Origin: CAZILM01 sp964625325
Lineage (GTDB): Bacteria; Patescibacteriota; Saccharimonadia; Saccharimonadales; CAYVSP01
Reading direction: 5' to 3'
Assembly (NCBI GenBank): GCA_964625325.1
Contig: CAZVBA010000005.1
Span: forward strand, 1 to 27,649
DNA length: 27,649 bases
Shown piece by piece: positions 1 through 7,732 of this stretch. The notes under the pieces are model-generated. The model was not told the origin of the DNA. It did no database searches and saw nothing but the letters and a program-made list of their open reading frames with translations. Made by a program: the position numbers and the translations under genes. Numbering within the stretch: position 1 is the first letter of the stretch; the number at the start of each line of letters is the position of its first letter.

Positions 1-53
1 CCTGGACACCCTGCTTAAGAGGCAGGTGCTCTAACCAGCTGAGCTATGGGCCC
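1..53 (-). tRNA. tRNA-Lys(CTT), 3' part cut off by window start
   Basis: Read on the minus strand from position 53, the acceptor strand GGGCCCA is followed by a D-arm (GCTC...GAGC), then a five-pair anticodon stem CCTGC/GCAGG. The seven-base loop between them is CTCTTAA, giving anticodon CTT at 19-17 (lysine, AAG codons). The variable loop starts and the gene then leaves the window, so the T-arm and the 3' end are not visible. It is transcribed away from folD. Confidence 0.93.
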
Positions 54-65
54 TTGAACGAAGCA

Positions 66-94
66 ACTTTAGCAAATTACCCCTGTTTTAGCAA
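66..94 (-). promoter_or_regulatory. Promoter for tRNA-Lys
   Basis: On the minus strand TTGCTA (94-89) is followed after 17 bases by TAAAGT (71-66). The -10 is preceded by TGC, giving an extended -10. The predicted start near 59 lies about six bases before the mature tRNA 5' end. The two TTTAGCAA copies seen on the plus strand (68-75, 87-94) coincide with these elements. Confidence 0.6.
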
Positions 95-102
95 GTTTAG
101 GG

Positions 103-108
103 TACAAT
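103..108 (+). promoter_or_regulatory. -10 element of folD promoter (near-leaderless)
   Basis: GGGTACAATA lies nine bases before the folD ATG, so transcription should begin about three bases before the start codon. No good -35 is visible. The same GGGTACAATA block recurs before tpiA (20593-20602). Confidence 0.55.
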
Positions 109-117
109 AGCCTGAGT

Positions 118-924
118 ATGAAATTACTGAATGGCAAAGAACTTGCCGGATTTATCAAGGAACGGCAAGCCAAAGCGGTGCGCGGCCTAAGTCAGGCTAA
201 TGGTATTCAGCCAAAGCTGGCGATTGTGCAATGCCTAGACGACCCAGTCATTAATACTTATGTAAAACTAAAGAAGCAATATGGCGCCGATATACTGGTA
301 GATGTCGATATTCATTTTGTTCGACAAGAGGAAATTGCAAATCTTTTGCAAAGTCTTAATAACGACGATAAGGTTCATGGCATCATTGTTCAGCTGCCGT
401 TGAGCGACACAGAAGAGACTGAAAAAATCGTCAACCTTGTAGCACCAGAAAAAGACGTTGATGCCCTAGGAAAGGACGCTAAGTTTGATCCGGCTACACC
501 GATGGCTATCCTCTGGCTGCTCAGCGGCTACAATGTTGAGCTGAAAGGTAAACATATCCTGCTGATTGGCCGAGGGAAACTGGTTGGTGCGCCGCTAGAA
601 AAGATGCTGAATGATTCCGGCCAAGATGTTGAAGTGATTGACCGTGGGGCAACGGATCTGGCAAAACATACCAAAGACGCCGACATTATCATAACGGCTA
701 CCGGTAGCCCGGCTATTTTATATGCCAACATGTTCAAACCGGGTGCCGTGGTGGTTGATGCCGGGGTGGCTAGCGAATCGGGCAAAACCGTTGGAGACCT
801 TGATCCCGGCGTCTACGAGCGCGATGACCTGACTATCACGCCTAGCAAGGGAGGCGTCGGCCCCTTAACGGTTTGCGCATTGTTTGATAACGTTATAAGA
901 GCAGCCAGACGAACAATAGAGTAA
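118..924 (+). CDS. folD: Bifunctional methylenetetrahydrofolate dehydrogenase/cyclohydrolase FolD
   Basis: This cytosolic enzyme interconverts 5,10-methylene-THF and 10-formyl-THF, supplying one-carbon units. The 268-residue protein is a little shorter than the usual ~285. The catalytic pattern is present: Y48/K52 in YVKLKK, Q92 in VQLPL and D115 in KDVDA. The nucleotide site GRGKLVGAPL has a glycine where most family members have serine (GRSxxVGxP). The C-terminal signature reads TPSKGGVGPLT instead of the common TPVPGGVGPMT. The ATG at 118 has no Shine-Dalgarno site and follows a TACAAT -10 directly. It is the first gene of a three-gene plus-strand operon with the phosphoribosyltransferase-like gene (16-base gap) and murI. 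Confidence 0.95.
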   Translation: MKLLNGKELAGFIKERQAKAVRGLSQANGIQPKLAIVQCLDDPVINTYVKLKKQYGADILVDVDIHFVRQEEIANLLQSLNNDDKVHGIIVQLPLSDTEETEKIVNLVAPEKDVDALGKDAKFDPATPMAILWLLSGYNVELKGKHILLIGRGKLVGAPLEKMLNDSGQDVEVIDRGATDLAKHTKDADIIITATGSPAILYANMFKPGAVVVDAGVASESGKTVGDLDPGVYERDDLTITPSKGGVGPLTVCALFDNVIRAARRTIE

Positions 925-940
925 GGGAGTAAAGGCAAAC

Positions 941-2185
941 ATGCCGACCACCGTCAGCAACGCTTCAGAACAGGAGATGCACCCGCTGCTGGAGTTTGGT
1001 CAGCTATTGCAAGAGCGCGGTGTCGAATACTTTGAGACGCCACTCAAATACAGCCCTGGCGAACGTTTGAATTGGGATTTCGATTCTGCTCGAGCACTTT
1101 GTCGAGGCGATATTATGAGCAGGGCAGGAGAGCTAGCTTTCAGACACGGTCTCAGTGATAGCTCCCCTTATGATATTGTAGCCGCCAGTACATTTGCCGG
1201 CATGTCGCTTGGCTTTGCCGTCAATCGAGTACGTGCTTCAAGTGCAGGATTGCTTATTGCTAATCTGGACAAAGACAGTGAGCCTGAAGGCACCATGGAA
1301 TACATAACGAAGGGATACGGTCTCCACGGCCCAGAGGTGGAAGATAAGAAAGTGCTGTTAGTGGCCGGCAGTGCCTATGCTGGCATGCGCTACGCTACCA
1401 TGGCAGAAATGATTCGAGAAGCCGGCGGAGAGGTCACCGATGCGTTCGCCCTCGTTGATAGAAGCGCTGAAAGAGCACATCATAATCTAGGCAGGATTGG
1501 TATCAAATATCGATCTCTGTACCAGATGGATGATGCGACAGGTGAACTGTGGGTGAGTGATAGCGTGAGAGGTGATTTTGACAGGATTCGACCAGCCGAA
1601 GCCGCGAGGGTATTGGACGCACTACTGGACGTGGGCACATTTCAAGTTAAGGAAAGTGGTTTTTGGCAGTTTGCCGGCGGCCAGCACTCCAACAATAAGG
1701 TTGATTTCGAAGAGGCATACCGTCATCCCAAAGTTCTGAGACTGATTCTGGAATCATTAAAAAGAATGGCCCTGCCGTATCGACCTGACCTTATCGTTCC
1801 TGTCGCCGAAGGTGCAAACCAGCTTGGCTTATTATTGAGCGTGCATATGGGACTGGACATTGCCTATCTGGAAAAGGACCAAATAGGTCCTGGTATAAAA
1901 ACGTTTAAGTATAGATCAGAGGCAGACCATGCACGCATAGAACAGTCAGAAGGCCTCGTCATAGTCGAAGACATATCAAATCGGCGTACATCGGTCGATG
2001 GTGTCTTGCAACTACCGGAAGTCAGAGCTAAAGCCAAAATCGCCTTAAGTATTTTAGATCGCGGCTTGCCAGGCGAAACTATAGGCCTGCCAATACCTGA
2101 GCATTCCATCGTAACCTATCCACTTTCGAATAACATCGACCATAGCCACCCCCTATACAGTAGGGCAGTCAAATTGAAGGATTAG
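941..2185 (+). CDS. Tandem orotate-phosphoribosyltransferase-fold protein
   Basis: The 414-residue protein appears to hold two type I phosphoribosyltransferase-like units in one chain. The first (about 15-200) has an OPRT-like core strand and loop at 137-151 (KKVLLVAGSAYAGMR) followed by REAGGEV and LVDRS, as in PyrE. The acidic pair that binds ribose of PRPP is replaced by AG. The second (about 220-400) has an OPRT-like start (DVGTFQVKESG at 230-240), DLIVPVAEGA at 283-292, and a loop LVIVEDISNRRTSV at 339-352 that keeps E343-D344. ILDRG follows at 371-375. A GGGAG site lies 12 bases before the ATG. It is co-transcribed with folD and murI, whose GTG comes three bases after this stop. The substrate is unknown: a PyrE paralogue, a nucleotide-salvage enzyme or a regulator are all possible. 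Confidence 0.72.
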   Translation: MPTTVSNASEQEMHPLLEFGQLLQERGVEYFETPLKYSPGERLNWDFDSARALCRGDIMSRAGELAFRHGLSDSSPYDIVAASTFAGMSLGFAVNRVRASSAGLLIANLDKDSEPEGTMEYITKGYGLHGPEVEDKKVLLVAGSAYAGMRYATMAEMIREAGGEVTDAFALVDRSAERAHHNLGRIGIKYRSLYQMDDATGELWVSDSVRGDFDRIRPAEAARVLDALLDVGTFQVKESGFWQFAGGQHSNNKVDFEEAYRHPKVLRLILESLKRMALPYRPDLIVPVAEGANQLGLLLSVHMGLDIAYLEKDQIGPGIKTFKYRSEADHARIEQSEGLVIVEDISNRRTSVDGVLQLPEVRAKAKIALSILDRGLPGETIGLPIPEHSIVTYPLSNNIDHSHPLYSRAVKLKD

Positions 2186-2188
2186 GTT

Positions 2189-2845
2189 GTGAAGAAAATA
2201 GGCGTCTTTGATTCAGGGGTAGGAGGTTTATCGGTAGCTCATGCCATTGAAAAAGCCCTGCCAGAACACGCGGTGATTTTTAAAAACGATAGCCAGCATT
2301 TGCCTTATGGCACGAAACCACCCGAGGAAATCATGAGTTACGTCGTACCAATACTGGAAGATTTAGTGGCCCAAGGCTGTGAAGTTATAGTGGTCGCCTG
2401 CAATACTGTCAGCACAACTCTTATCGAGAGATTGCGAAAGATTATCAAAGTTCCTTTGATTGCCATGGAGCCGATGGTGAAGCCGGCCGCCGGACAGACC
2501 AAGTCCGGAGTAATTGCCGTCTGTGCGACGCCAACGACGCTCAGCAGCCAACGCTATGCCTGGTTAAAAGAAAACTACGCTAAAGGTATCAGGGTGTTGG
2601 AGCCGGACTGCAGCGACTGGACTCGAATGATTGAAGACAAGCAGGTTGACCACGACAAAATCACTGAGCGAATTGATGCCGCTTGTGAAGCCGGTGCGGA
2701 TGTCATCGTACTCGGTTGCACCCACTACCACTGGATTGAAGAAGACATTCAAAAAATCGCTGATAAATTTGGAGCCAAGGTTATTCAGCCGGAAGGACCG
2801 GTCATTGAACAGCTCAAACGAGTTTTAGCTGGAATAGCATCTTAG
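2189..2845 (+). CDS. murI: Glutamate racemase MurI
   Basis: This enzyme converts L- to D-glutamate for peptidoglycan. The 218-residue protein is shorter than most MurI (250-280). It keeps the key residues: D8-S9 in FDSGVGG, the first catalytic cysteine C71 in ACNT, and the second, C177, with H179 in GCTHY. PYGTK (40-44) is the usual substrate-contact segment. The start is GTG, three bases after the previous stop, with AAGGA upstream inside the preceding gene, so translation is probably coupled. The gene converges with the minus-strand membrane gene and overlaps it by four bases. Its product feeds MurD, encoded just beyond on the other strand. Confidence 0.93.
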   Translation: MKKIGVFDSGVGGLSVAHAIEKALPEHAVIFKNDSQHLPYGTKPPEEIMSYVVPILEDLVAQGCEVIVVACNTVSTTLIERLRKIIKVPLIAMEPMVKPAAGQTKSGVIAVCATPTTLSSQRYAWLKENYAKGIRVLEPDCSDWTRMIEDKQVDHDKITERIDAACEAGADVIVLGCTHYHWIEEDIQKIADKFGAKVIQPEGPVIEQLKRVLAGIAS

Positions 2846-3555
2846 ACTGAAATATTTCGGACTAACTTAAGAACTATAAGATAAGCCAACCAGCCAACCA
2901 GCAACCTTACCGCCAAAATACTAAAAGAATGCAGGGCATGAATCGTTATAAATAAAGCCAATATTGCGATGGAATTCCTAAGGAATATCCGAGCTAGCGT
3001 GGCCAGGTAATTCTTAGCTTCAATCACAGCAAAAACACCGCTGAAAGGAAAGGACACTACAATACCGGCTAGACTGTCTTTGAGGCCAAACAAGACCGTA
3101 CTGATAAGAAAGGTGCTGGTCGCTTTTTGATACGGCGGAATAGCCGAGCGTGGCGAAACAGCTTCGGCAATAGGATGTCGGTGCAGCAGCACTACTGCAA
3201 GCAGCCAGATCACAGAGTAAGAAATACATATCGTTACAAAGGATACGTGCAAGCTATGAATCAGGAGGTAACCGATGGCTATGTACATAATTGCCGACAG
3301 GATATCAGCTATAAGCACGTTGATTTTGAAACTGTTCTTAAGTATATAAACCGCCCACAAATAGCCGTTAAGTAAGTAAAGTCCGATAATAACGTTGCTC
3401 GTTACATTGCCGTGAGTGGCAATCAGAGCGATAGTCGCCGGAAAAGGCAAACTGTAGACCATGGCCTTAAGTTTGGGGTCATGTATCGAGGCCATGAATC
3501 CGATGATGACGCCGATCATCAGGGCACTGACAAGGTTTAGTAAAGAAAAATGCAT
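2842..3555 (-). CDS. Multi-spanning membrane protein, possible internal duplication
   Basis: This 237-residue, strongly hydrophobic protein has about six to eight membrane segments. The two halves look alike. The segment KAMVYSLPFPATIALI in the first half resembles AGIVVSFPFSGVFAVI in the second, each followed by two or three more hydrophobic stretches. The arrangement recalls a doubled GlpM/DUF3147-like unit, but this is only a visual similarity. The ATG lies four bases after the murD stop on the same strand, so it is very probably in an operon with murD. A role at the cell envelope is inferred from that context alone; no family was recognised with confidence. Confidence 0.7.
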   Translation of the reverse strand: MHFSLLNLVSALMIGVIIGFMASIHDPKLKAMVYSLPFPATIALIATHGNVTSNVIIGLYLLNGYLWAVYILKNSFKINVLIADILSAIMYIAIGYLLIHSLHVSFVTICISYSVIWLLAVVLLHRHPIAEAVSPRSAIPPYQKATSTFLISTVLFGLKDSLAGIVVSFPFSGVFAVIEAKNYLATLARIFLRNSIAILALFITIHALHSFSILAVRLLVGWLAYLIVLKLVRNISV

Positions 3556-3559
3556 AAGA

Positions 3560-4903
3560 TTATGCTAGGTTTTGGACGGCGGTCTTGAATTGTTCGCCGC
3601 GGTCTTGGTAGTTCTTGAACATGTCAAAGCTGGCACAGGCGGTTGAAAGCAGCACCACATCGCCTGGTTGGGCAGCATCATGGGCCATTTGTACCACCTC
3701 CGCCATGCTTATGCCCCCGGGTTTGACCGTGGACACCACGGCATCGGCATGTTGAGTTTGTAGGGCGGCCTCAATTTCGGGCGTGGCTGTTTTGAAGTCC
3801 GGATTAGTAGTGTTGCCGATGAGAATAACCCGTCGCAGAGCGGTGTTGGCTACCGTGTGGGCTAGCTCTTCAAAGCTGGCCTCTTTCGTAGAGCCGCCTA
3901 AAATTAGAACTTTCGGCTGTTCGAACGCTTCAATGGCCACGATGGCTGTTTCCGGCGTAGTACCGAAGGAATCGTCGTAGTACTTCACGCCATCGAGTTC
4001 GCGGACCAACTCCAAACGGTGAGGCAGGCCACTGAAGCTAGTGAGGACCAGGCGCATCGGGTCGGTGTTCCTGACGATTTGCCAGACGGCCGTAATGGCG
4101 GCGCAGATGTTCTGCCAATTGTGTTCGCCGAGCAGCTTCAGTTCTTGCACGGTACAGATAGAATTGCCCTCGATTGTCACCACGTCTTCAATCACGTCGG
4201 CGCCCGGGTGCTTCATGTAAGGGATTTTATAGCCTGGACTGACCTCGGCGATATGTTCGCTGGTCGGGTTCAAGCCGTAATAAATGGCAATATCTTCACC
4301 TTTTTGATTAGCGAACAGCTGCTGTTTGGCTGCAATGTACTCGTTGACATCACTATGCCAATCCAAGTGCTCAGGGGCTACCATCAGGCAGACGGCTATA
4401 TGTGGCGATTGTTTAAGGTCGATGAGCTGAAAGTTGGCCAGCTCCAGCACAACATAATCTTCGGGCTGGATGCCGGCCTTCAGCATGTCCAGTGGCGGGG
4501 TGCCAATGTTGCCGCCCAAATGCACCTTTTTGCCAGCGGTTTCCAGCATTTTGGCAATCAGCGTGCTGGTAGTACCTTTGCCCTTAGTGCCGGTTACGCC
4601 GATTATGTTGCGTGTCGGACAGACCTTGATAAATTCATTGGTTACGGTGGTAACATGCTTTAAAATGTCCGGCGTTTCCGGGTTGGCAGCCACGATGTCG
4701 CGCGGATGCAACCCGGGCGTTCGTATTAACAAGTCAAATTCAGCCAAGTTCTTAAGGTAATCTGCACCCAAGCGGCTGGTTTCACCGGCGGGCAGCTGCA
4801 ACTTTTCGTTAGAATCACAGATAACCACCTCGTTACCCGACTGATTCCAGTAGTCATAGGCGGCTTGTCCCTGCGAACCGTAGCCTAAAATGGCAATCTT
4901 CAT
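3560..4903 (-). CDS. murD: UDP-N-acetylmuramoyl-L-alanine:D-glutamate ligase MurD
   Basis: This cytosolic ATP-dependent ligase adds D-glutamate to UDP-MurNAc-L-Ala in peptidoglycan precursor synthesis. The 447-residue length is normal. The N-terminal Rossmann-like domain begins IAILGYGSQG. The ATP P-loop is GTKGKGTT at 105-112. GGNIGTPPL (130-138), ELANFQL (154-160; usually ELSSFQL) and APEHLDWH (176-183) mark the Mur ligase centre. K193 in AAKQQ is the likely carbamylated lysine. LPHRLE and DDSFGTTP mark the C-terminal domain. The ATG is preceded by TAATAT at leaderless distance and has no convincing Shine-Dalgarno site. It is the first gene of a two-gene unit with the membrane protein at 2842-3555. 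Confidence 0.95.
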   Translation of the reverse strand: MKIAILGYGSQGQAAYDYWNQSGNEVVICDSNEKLQLPAGETSRLGADYLKNLAEFDLLIRTPGLHPRDIVAANPETPDILKHVTTVTNEFIKVCPTRNIIGVTGTKGKGTTSTLIAKMLETAGKKVHLGGNIGTPPLDMLKAGIQPEDYVVLELANFQLIDLKQSPHIAVCLMVAPEHLDWHSDVNEYIAAKQQLFANQKGEDIAIYYGLNPTSEHIAEVSPGYKIPYMKHPGADVIEDVVTIEGNSICTVQELKLLGEHNWQNICAAITAVWQIVRNTDPMRLVLTSFSGLPHRLELVRELDGVKYYDDSFGTTPETAIVAIEAFEQPKVLILGGSTKEASFEELAHTVANTALRRVILIGNTTNPDFKTATPEIEAALQTQHADAVVSTVKPGGISMAEVVQMAHDAAQPGDVVLLSTACASFDMFKNYQDRGEQFKTAVQNLA

Positions 4904-4909
4904 ACACCT

Positions 4910-4915
4910 ATATTA
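4910..4915 (-). promoter_or_regulatory. -10 element for murD (predicted leaderless)
   Basis: On the minus strand TAATAT (4915-4910) ends six bases before the murD ATG, which puts the expected transcription start on the ATG itself. The -35 is weak. The same 73-base divergent gap must also hold the start signals of the sulfotransferase-FGE gene. Confidence 0.4.
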
Positions 4916-4976
4916 ACAACTAGCCAGGTTTATCCTACTTAAATGCCAGTAACACAAAATTCAAAAGTTGTAATAC

Positions 4977-6800
4977 ATGGCGAAAAGTACTATAGTCATA
5001 CATCCAACTCTCCACATGGGAAACTTAGCACATAATGCAATTTCATCTGGTGTAGAGCAAGATTCAAACCTTGCCGATGAAATAAGCGCACGTGTCGATG
5101 AACTTAGAAACAATGCAGCTTTACAGGGACAAAATCTTATTCCTCCTGTACTCGTGCTTGGCGTGTCGGAAAGAGTAGGGTCTAATTGGTTTCTTGATAC
5201 ACTAGCCAATTCTGTTCACACACATAATGAACCATTTAGACAACAACTACACGGTTCACATCCTTTGTCGACTGCTATTTCCAGACCTATTGGTGTCGCT
5301 GACTATTCTTTAAGCGAAATGCATCCTTATGAGAGATATTGGCTGACGAATTTTGTCACGTCTAAATATGGTGTCATACCCCAAGCCGTAAAAGAAACCA
5401 ACCTCTTTTTTGCGACACAGAATTTCGTTGACCTGTTTCCACATTCAAAAGCGGTTATTCTATCAAGAAGCCCAGTTGGAATTGCCGGCTCGTTTGCAGA
5501 CAATAACTTGTTTAAAAAATGGAACTATGCTGAGCGGTATAATCAACTAAAAGCCATGACGCGGCAGCCTCAATATGAACGCTACGGCTTTATATTTGAA
5601 GGCCAACATGATCCGGGTAGTTTGCGCAAGTTAACCCGCTTGATCGTAATGAATACGCTACTGGTTTGCGAGTCATTGGGCGAGAGAGAACAGCTCTCGG
5701 TCACATATGAAGCATCTGTCGGTGACCGTGATAGGGTTTTGGCAAGAGCTTCACAGTTCTTGTTGGGCGAAGGCGCCAGCCTAGTAGATTTGGAAGAAGA
5801 CAGCAGCGTGATGCCCGCTGAACATGTATTCAGTACACGCCGAAATAGAAATGGTCTAACAACACACCTCGAACCGGAAGATACGCAAATCATACGTTCA
5901 GAGGTGCGCCGGTTGCTTGCTGATTCCCTGACAATATTAACGGATAGTGAATATGAAAAGGCTCAAGAACTGCTTGAGCACACGACGGATGATTATGTTG
6001 CTGTCGGTACAAGTAAGCTTAGTCGCGTGGAAGCGCCAACTGAAAAGAATACTTCCAACACCAGCCCGGCCTATGAGAATATATCTGATCCGGAAAGCAA
6101 TATCTTGTGGGGCAATCAACTTGTTGCTAATCGCGACTTCGTTGAATTTATTAATGCCATGTATCAAGAGGGGGTGCCCAACGTTATAAATGGCGCCCAG
6201 CTTTTCGTGAATGAAAATATGATTCCGGATCGCGGAGGTAGAGTGTGGTTCAACACTAATAAGGGCGTATACGAAATAACGCCCAGCTACGAAGACCATC
6301 CGGTGTATTGGGTGACGTGGCTGGGGGCGGCTGCTTATGCACGCTACAAAGGCGGCAGATTGCCAGACCGGAGCGAAATGCAGCGTCTGGTTGACAGCCA
6401 ATCAGTCGATCTCTCTGGAGCAAATTGCGACCACAAAAATGATGATGTGCTACCGGCAGGTTTAACACCACCGAATGCAATTGGCATGTATGACATGGTG
6501 GGCAATCTTTCAGTATGGTGCCGGGACGGTTATTTAGAAACGCCAGGCCAGAGCTTGAATCGCTATATATTCGGTACAGCCTGGAATCGTAGCGGAACCC
6601 CTCATGAACTTAGTAAGATCAAAAGTCGTCCAGTCAGCGGATGCTCCAGGAGTGTTGGTATTCGACTGATAGAGGACAGCGCTGGTACTTTGGCAGCTCC
6701 GGAACTTGCGCAGAGATTTGAAGGCTGGTTTAAGCTTCTCAACCAAGCTACCAGTCACTCGCACAGTGATTTATATATCATTGATCAATTAACGCGTTAA
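4977..6800 (+). CDS. Sulfotransferase-like / FGE-sulfatase-like fusion protein
   Basis: The 607-residue protein has two recognisable parts. Residues 55-335 look like a PAPS-type sulfotransferase. VLVLGVSERVGSNWF (58-72) matches the 5'-phosphosulfate loop, and AVILSRSPVGIAGSF (159-173) matches the 3'-phosphate-binding strand and helix. Residues 378-565 look like the formylglycine-generating-enzyme fold also found in EgtB and OvoA. The signs are ANRDFVEFINA (384-394), HPVYWVTWLGAAAYA (441-455), GGRLPDRSEM (459-468), NAIGMYDMVGNLSVW (500-514) and GCSRSVGIRLI (555-565). Only one cysteine (C556) lies in that last block, so the copper-binding Cys pair of true FGE does not seem conserved. A linker (336-377) and a His/Ser-containing tail flank the FGE part. 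There is no signal peptide, so it is probably cytosolic. TAA lies directly before TAC-ATG in frame, fixing 4977 as the earliest start; no strong RBS is seen. The gene stands alone. Its codon use looks less GC-rich than the glycolytic block, hinting at transfer. Confidence 0.82.
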   Translation: MAKSTIVIHPTLHMGNLAHNAISSGVEQDSNLADEISARVDELRNNAALQGQNLIPPVLVLGVSERVGSNWFLDTLANSVHTHNEPFRQQLHGSHPLSTAISRPIGVADYSLSEMHPYERYWLTNFVTSKYGVIPQAVKETNLFFATQNFVDLFPHSKAVILSRSPVGIAGSFADNNLFKKWNYAERYNQLKAMTRQPQYERYGFIFEGQHDPGSLRKLTRLIVMNTLLVCESLGEREQLSVTYEASVGDRDRVLARASQFLLGEGASLVDLEEDSSVMPAEHVFSTRRNRNGLTTHLEPEDTQIIRSEVRRLLADSLTILTDSEYEKAQELLEHTTDDYVAVGTSKLSRVEAPTEKNTSNTSPAYENISDPESNILWGNQLVANRDFVEFINAMYQEGVPNVINGAQLFVNENMIPDRGGRVWFNTNKGVYEITPSYEDHPVYWVTWLGAAAYARYKGGRLPDRSEMQRLVDSQSVDLSGANCDHKNDDVLPAGLTPPNAIGMYDMVGNLSVWCRDGYLETPGQSLNRYIFGTAWNRSGTPHELSKIKSRPVSGCSRSVGIRLIEDSAGTLAAPELAQRFEGWFKLLNQATSHSHSDLYIIDQLTR

Positions 6801-6833
6801 AAGCAGCACTAGGGGGAGGCTTAACCTTGTTAG

Positions 6834-7292
6834 CTACAGACCGATATTACTCTTAGGGCCCATATAATTTCCCTGGTTTGGAAAATCGGCCTGGACTAGT
6901 TTCTGGAACTTTGACGAGAAGCCGTATGATTGAAGCTGGGTGATAGGCACAAATTGCACTCCCCTGATTTTTTGAGTATCAATTCCTGTTGTGATTTGGC
7001 CCAGGCTGCCGCCTTGGCGCTTTAACGCAAAAGTTATATGAATAACATGCTGCTCTTCGTCTATTAAGTCGCAAATATATAGTAATTTATCAACAGATAC
7101 GACCAAGCCGGTTTCTTCCTTCATTTCGCGTACCATGGCTTCTTCAAGTGTTTCGCCAACTTCAACCTTGCCCCCTGGTAATGACCAAGTTCTAGCAGTA
7201 CCCTCAACGTTTTGATCCAGGAGCAGCAAGGAATCCTTCTCGATAAGAATACCTGTTACTCTAACTTTTACAGTTCTACCGGAGCGGGTCAT
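6834..7292 (-). CDS. Nudix hydrolase
   Basis: This 152-residue protein is a small Nudix pyrophosphohydrolase acting on an unknown nucleoside-diphosphate-linked substrate. The Nudix box is complete at residues 41-63: G41, E47, R55-E56, E59-E60, G62, matching GX5EX7REUXEEXGU. The N-terminal half has the usual strand and SLPGGKVEVGE. It is the second gene of a minus-strand pair with the response regulator, 12 bases downstream of that stop. GAGGG about seven bases before the ATG is a fair ribosome site. Its function is not resolved by the motif; housecleaning of oxidised nucleotides (MutT-like) is one option. Confidence 0.93.
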   Translation of the reverse strand: MTRSGRTVKVRVTGILIEKDSLLLLDQNVEGTARTWSLPGGKVEVGETLEEAMVREMKEETGLVVSVDKLLYICDLIDEEQHVIHITFALKRQGGSLGQITTGIDTQKIRGVQFVPITQLQSYGFSSKFQKLVQADFPNQGNYMGPKSNIGL

Positions 7293-7304
7293 GACAATAC
7301 CCTC

Positions 7305-7673
7305 TTAAGCTTTCAGAGTGGTCTTGACGAGTTCGGCGACCTGGCGCGGCGTCATGTCGGCTTTTAGAATAACAGCGGAGACACCAAGCTTTTTGACGTC
7401 TTCCGGCACTTCTTGCTCGCCCATGTTGGTCAGGATGACCACCTTTATGTTCTTGCCCCAAGCTGTTTTGCGTAGCGCGGCCAGCATTTCGTCGCCGCGC
7501 ATCTCCGGCATCATCAGGTCTAGCAGGATAATGTCTGGCTTCATGGTTTCGCTCAGGGCCAAGCCGAGTTTGCCGTTCTCGGCGGTTTCTACCTCAAAGC
7601 CTTCCGCCTCAAACTTGATACGGTACATTTGGCTGATAGCCTGGTCGTCTTCAACAATCGCAATTTTCGCCAT
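7305..7673 (-). CDS. Single-domain response regulator (CheY/REC-like)
   Basis: The 122-residue protein is a lone receiver domain with no output domain. It has the acidic pair E8/D9-D10 in VEDD, the phosphoacceptor D52 in LLDLMMPE, T82 in LTN and K104 in VILKAD, so phosphorylation should work. The start is placed at the ATG at 7673 (MAKIAIVED); an upstream TTG would add four residues. A TTGCCT-N17-TACAAT promoter predicts a transcript starting about five bases before this ATG. No kinase is adjacent. The soluble histidine kinase at 11354 is the nearest candidate partner in the window. Without an output domain it probably acts by protein contact or as a phosphorelay intermediate. Confidence 0.95.
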   Translation of the reverse strand: MAKIAIVEDDQAISQMYRIKFEAEGFEVETAENGKLGLALSETMKPDIILLDLMMPEMRGDEMLAALRKTAWGKNIKVVILTNMGEQEVPEDVKKLGVSAVILKADMTPRQVAELVKTTLKA

Positions 7674-7684
7674 AATACTAAACA

Positions 7685-7713
7685 ATTGTAGACGCTTGTT
7701 GCCAGATAGGCAA
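7685..7713 (-). promoter_or_regulatory. Promoter of response regulator-Nudix operon
   Basis: On the minus strand TTGCCT (7713-7708), a 17-base spacer, and TACAAT (7690-7685). The predicted start is near 7678, leaving a leader of about five bases. It is interleaved with the divergent promoter at 7696-7724. Confidence 0.65.
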
Positions 7714-7724
7714 AAGACTATAAT
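7696..7724 (+). promoter_or_regulatory. Promoter of EamA transporter gene (leaderless)
   Basis: TTGTTG (7696-7701), a 17-base spacer, and a perfect TATAAT (7719-7724). The expected start is at 7731-7732, one or two bases before the ATG at 7733. Its -35 lies inside the spacer of the opposing response-regulator promoter, so both cannot be occupied at once. Confidence 0.7.
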
Positions 7725-7732
7725 CTGAACAA

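Noticed and set aside
68..94. Two TTTAGCAA copies before folD as an operator
   Set aside because: They are better explained as the -35 and extended -10 of the minus-strand tRNA-Lys promoter.
4019..4663. Long open frame opposite murD
   Set aside because: Antisense shadow of a clearly conserved MurD; no motif and no start signals.
6789..6800. Perfect 12-base palindrome TTAACGCGTTAA at the end of the fusion gene
   Set aside because: It is part of the last codons and stop. No T-run follows and the hairpin has no loop, so neither a terminator nor a proven protein site can be claimed.
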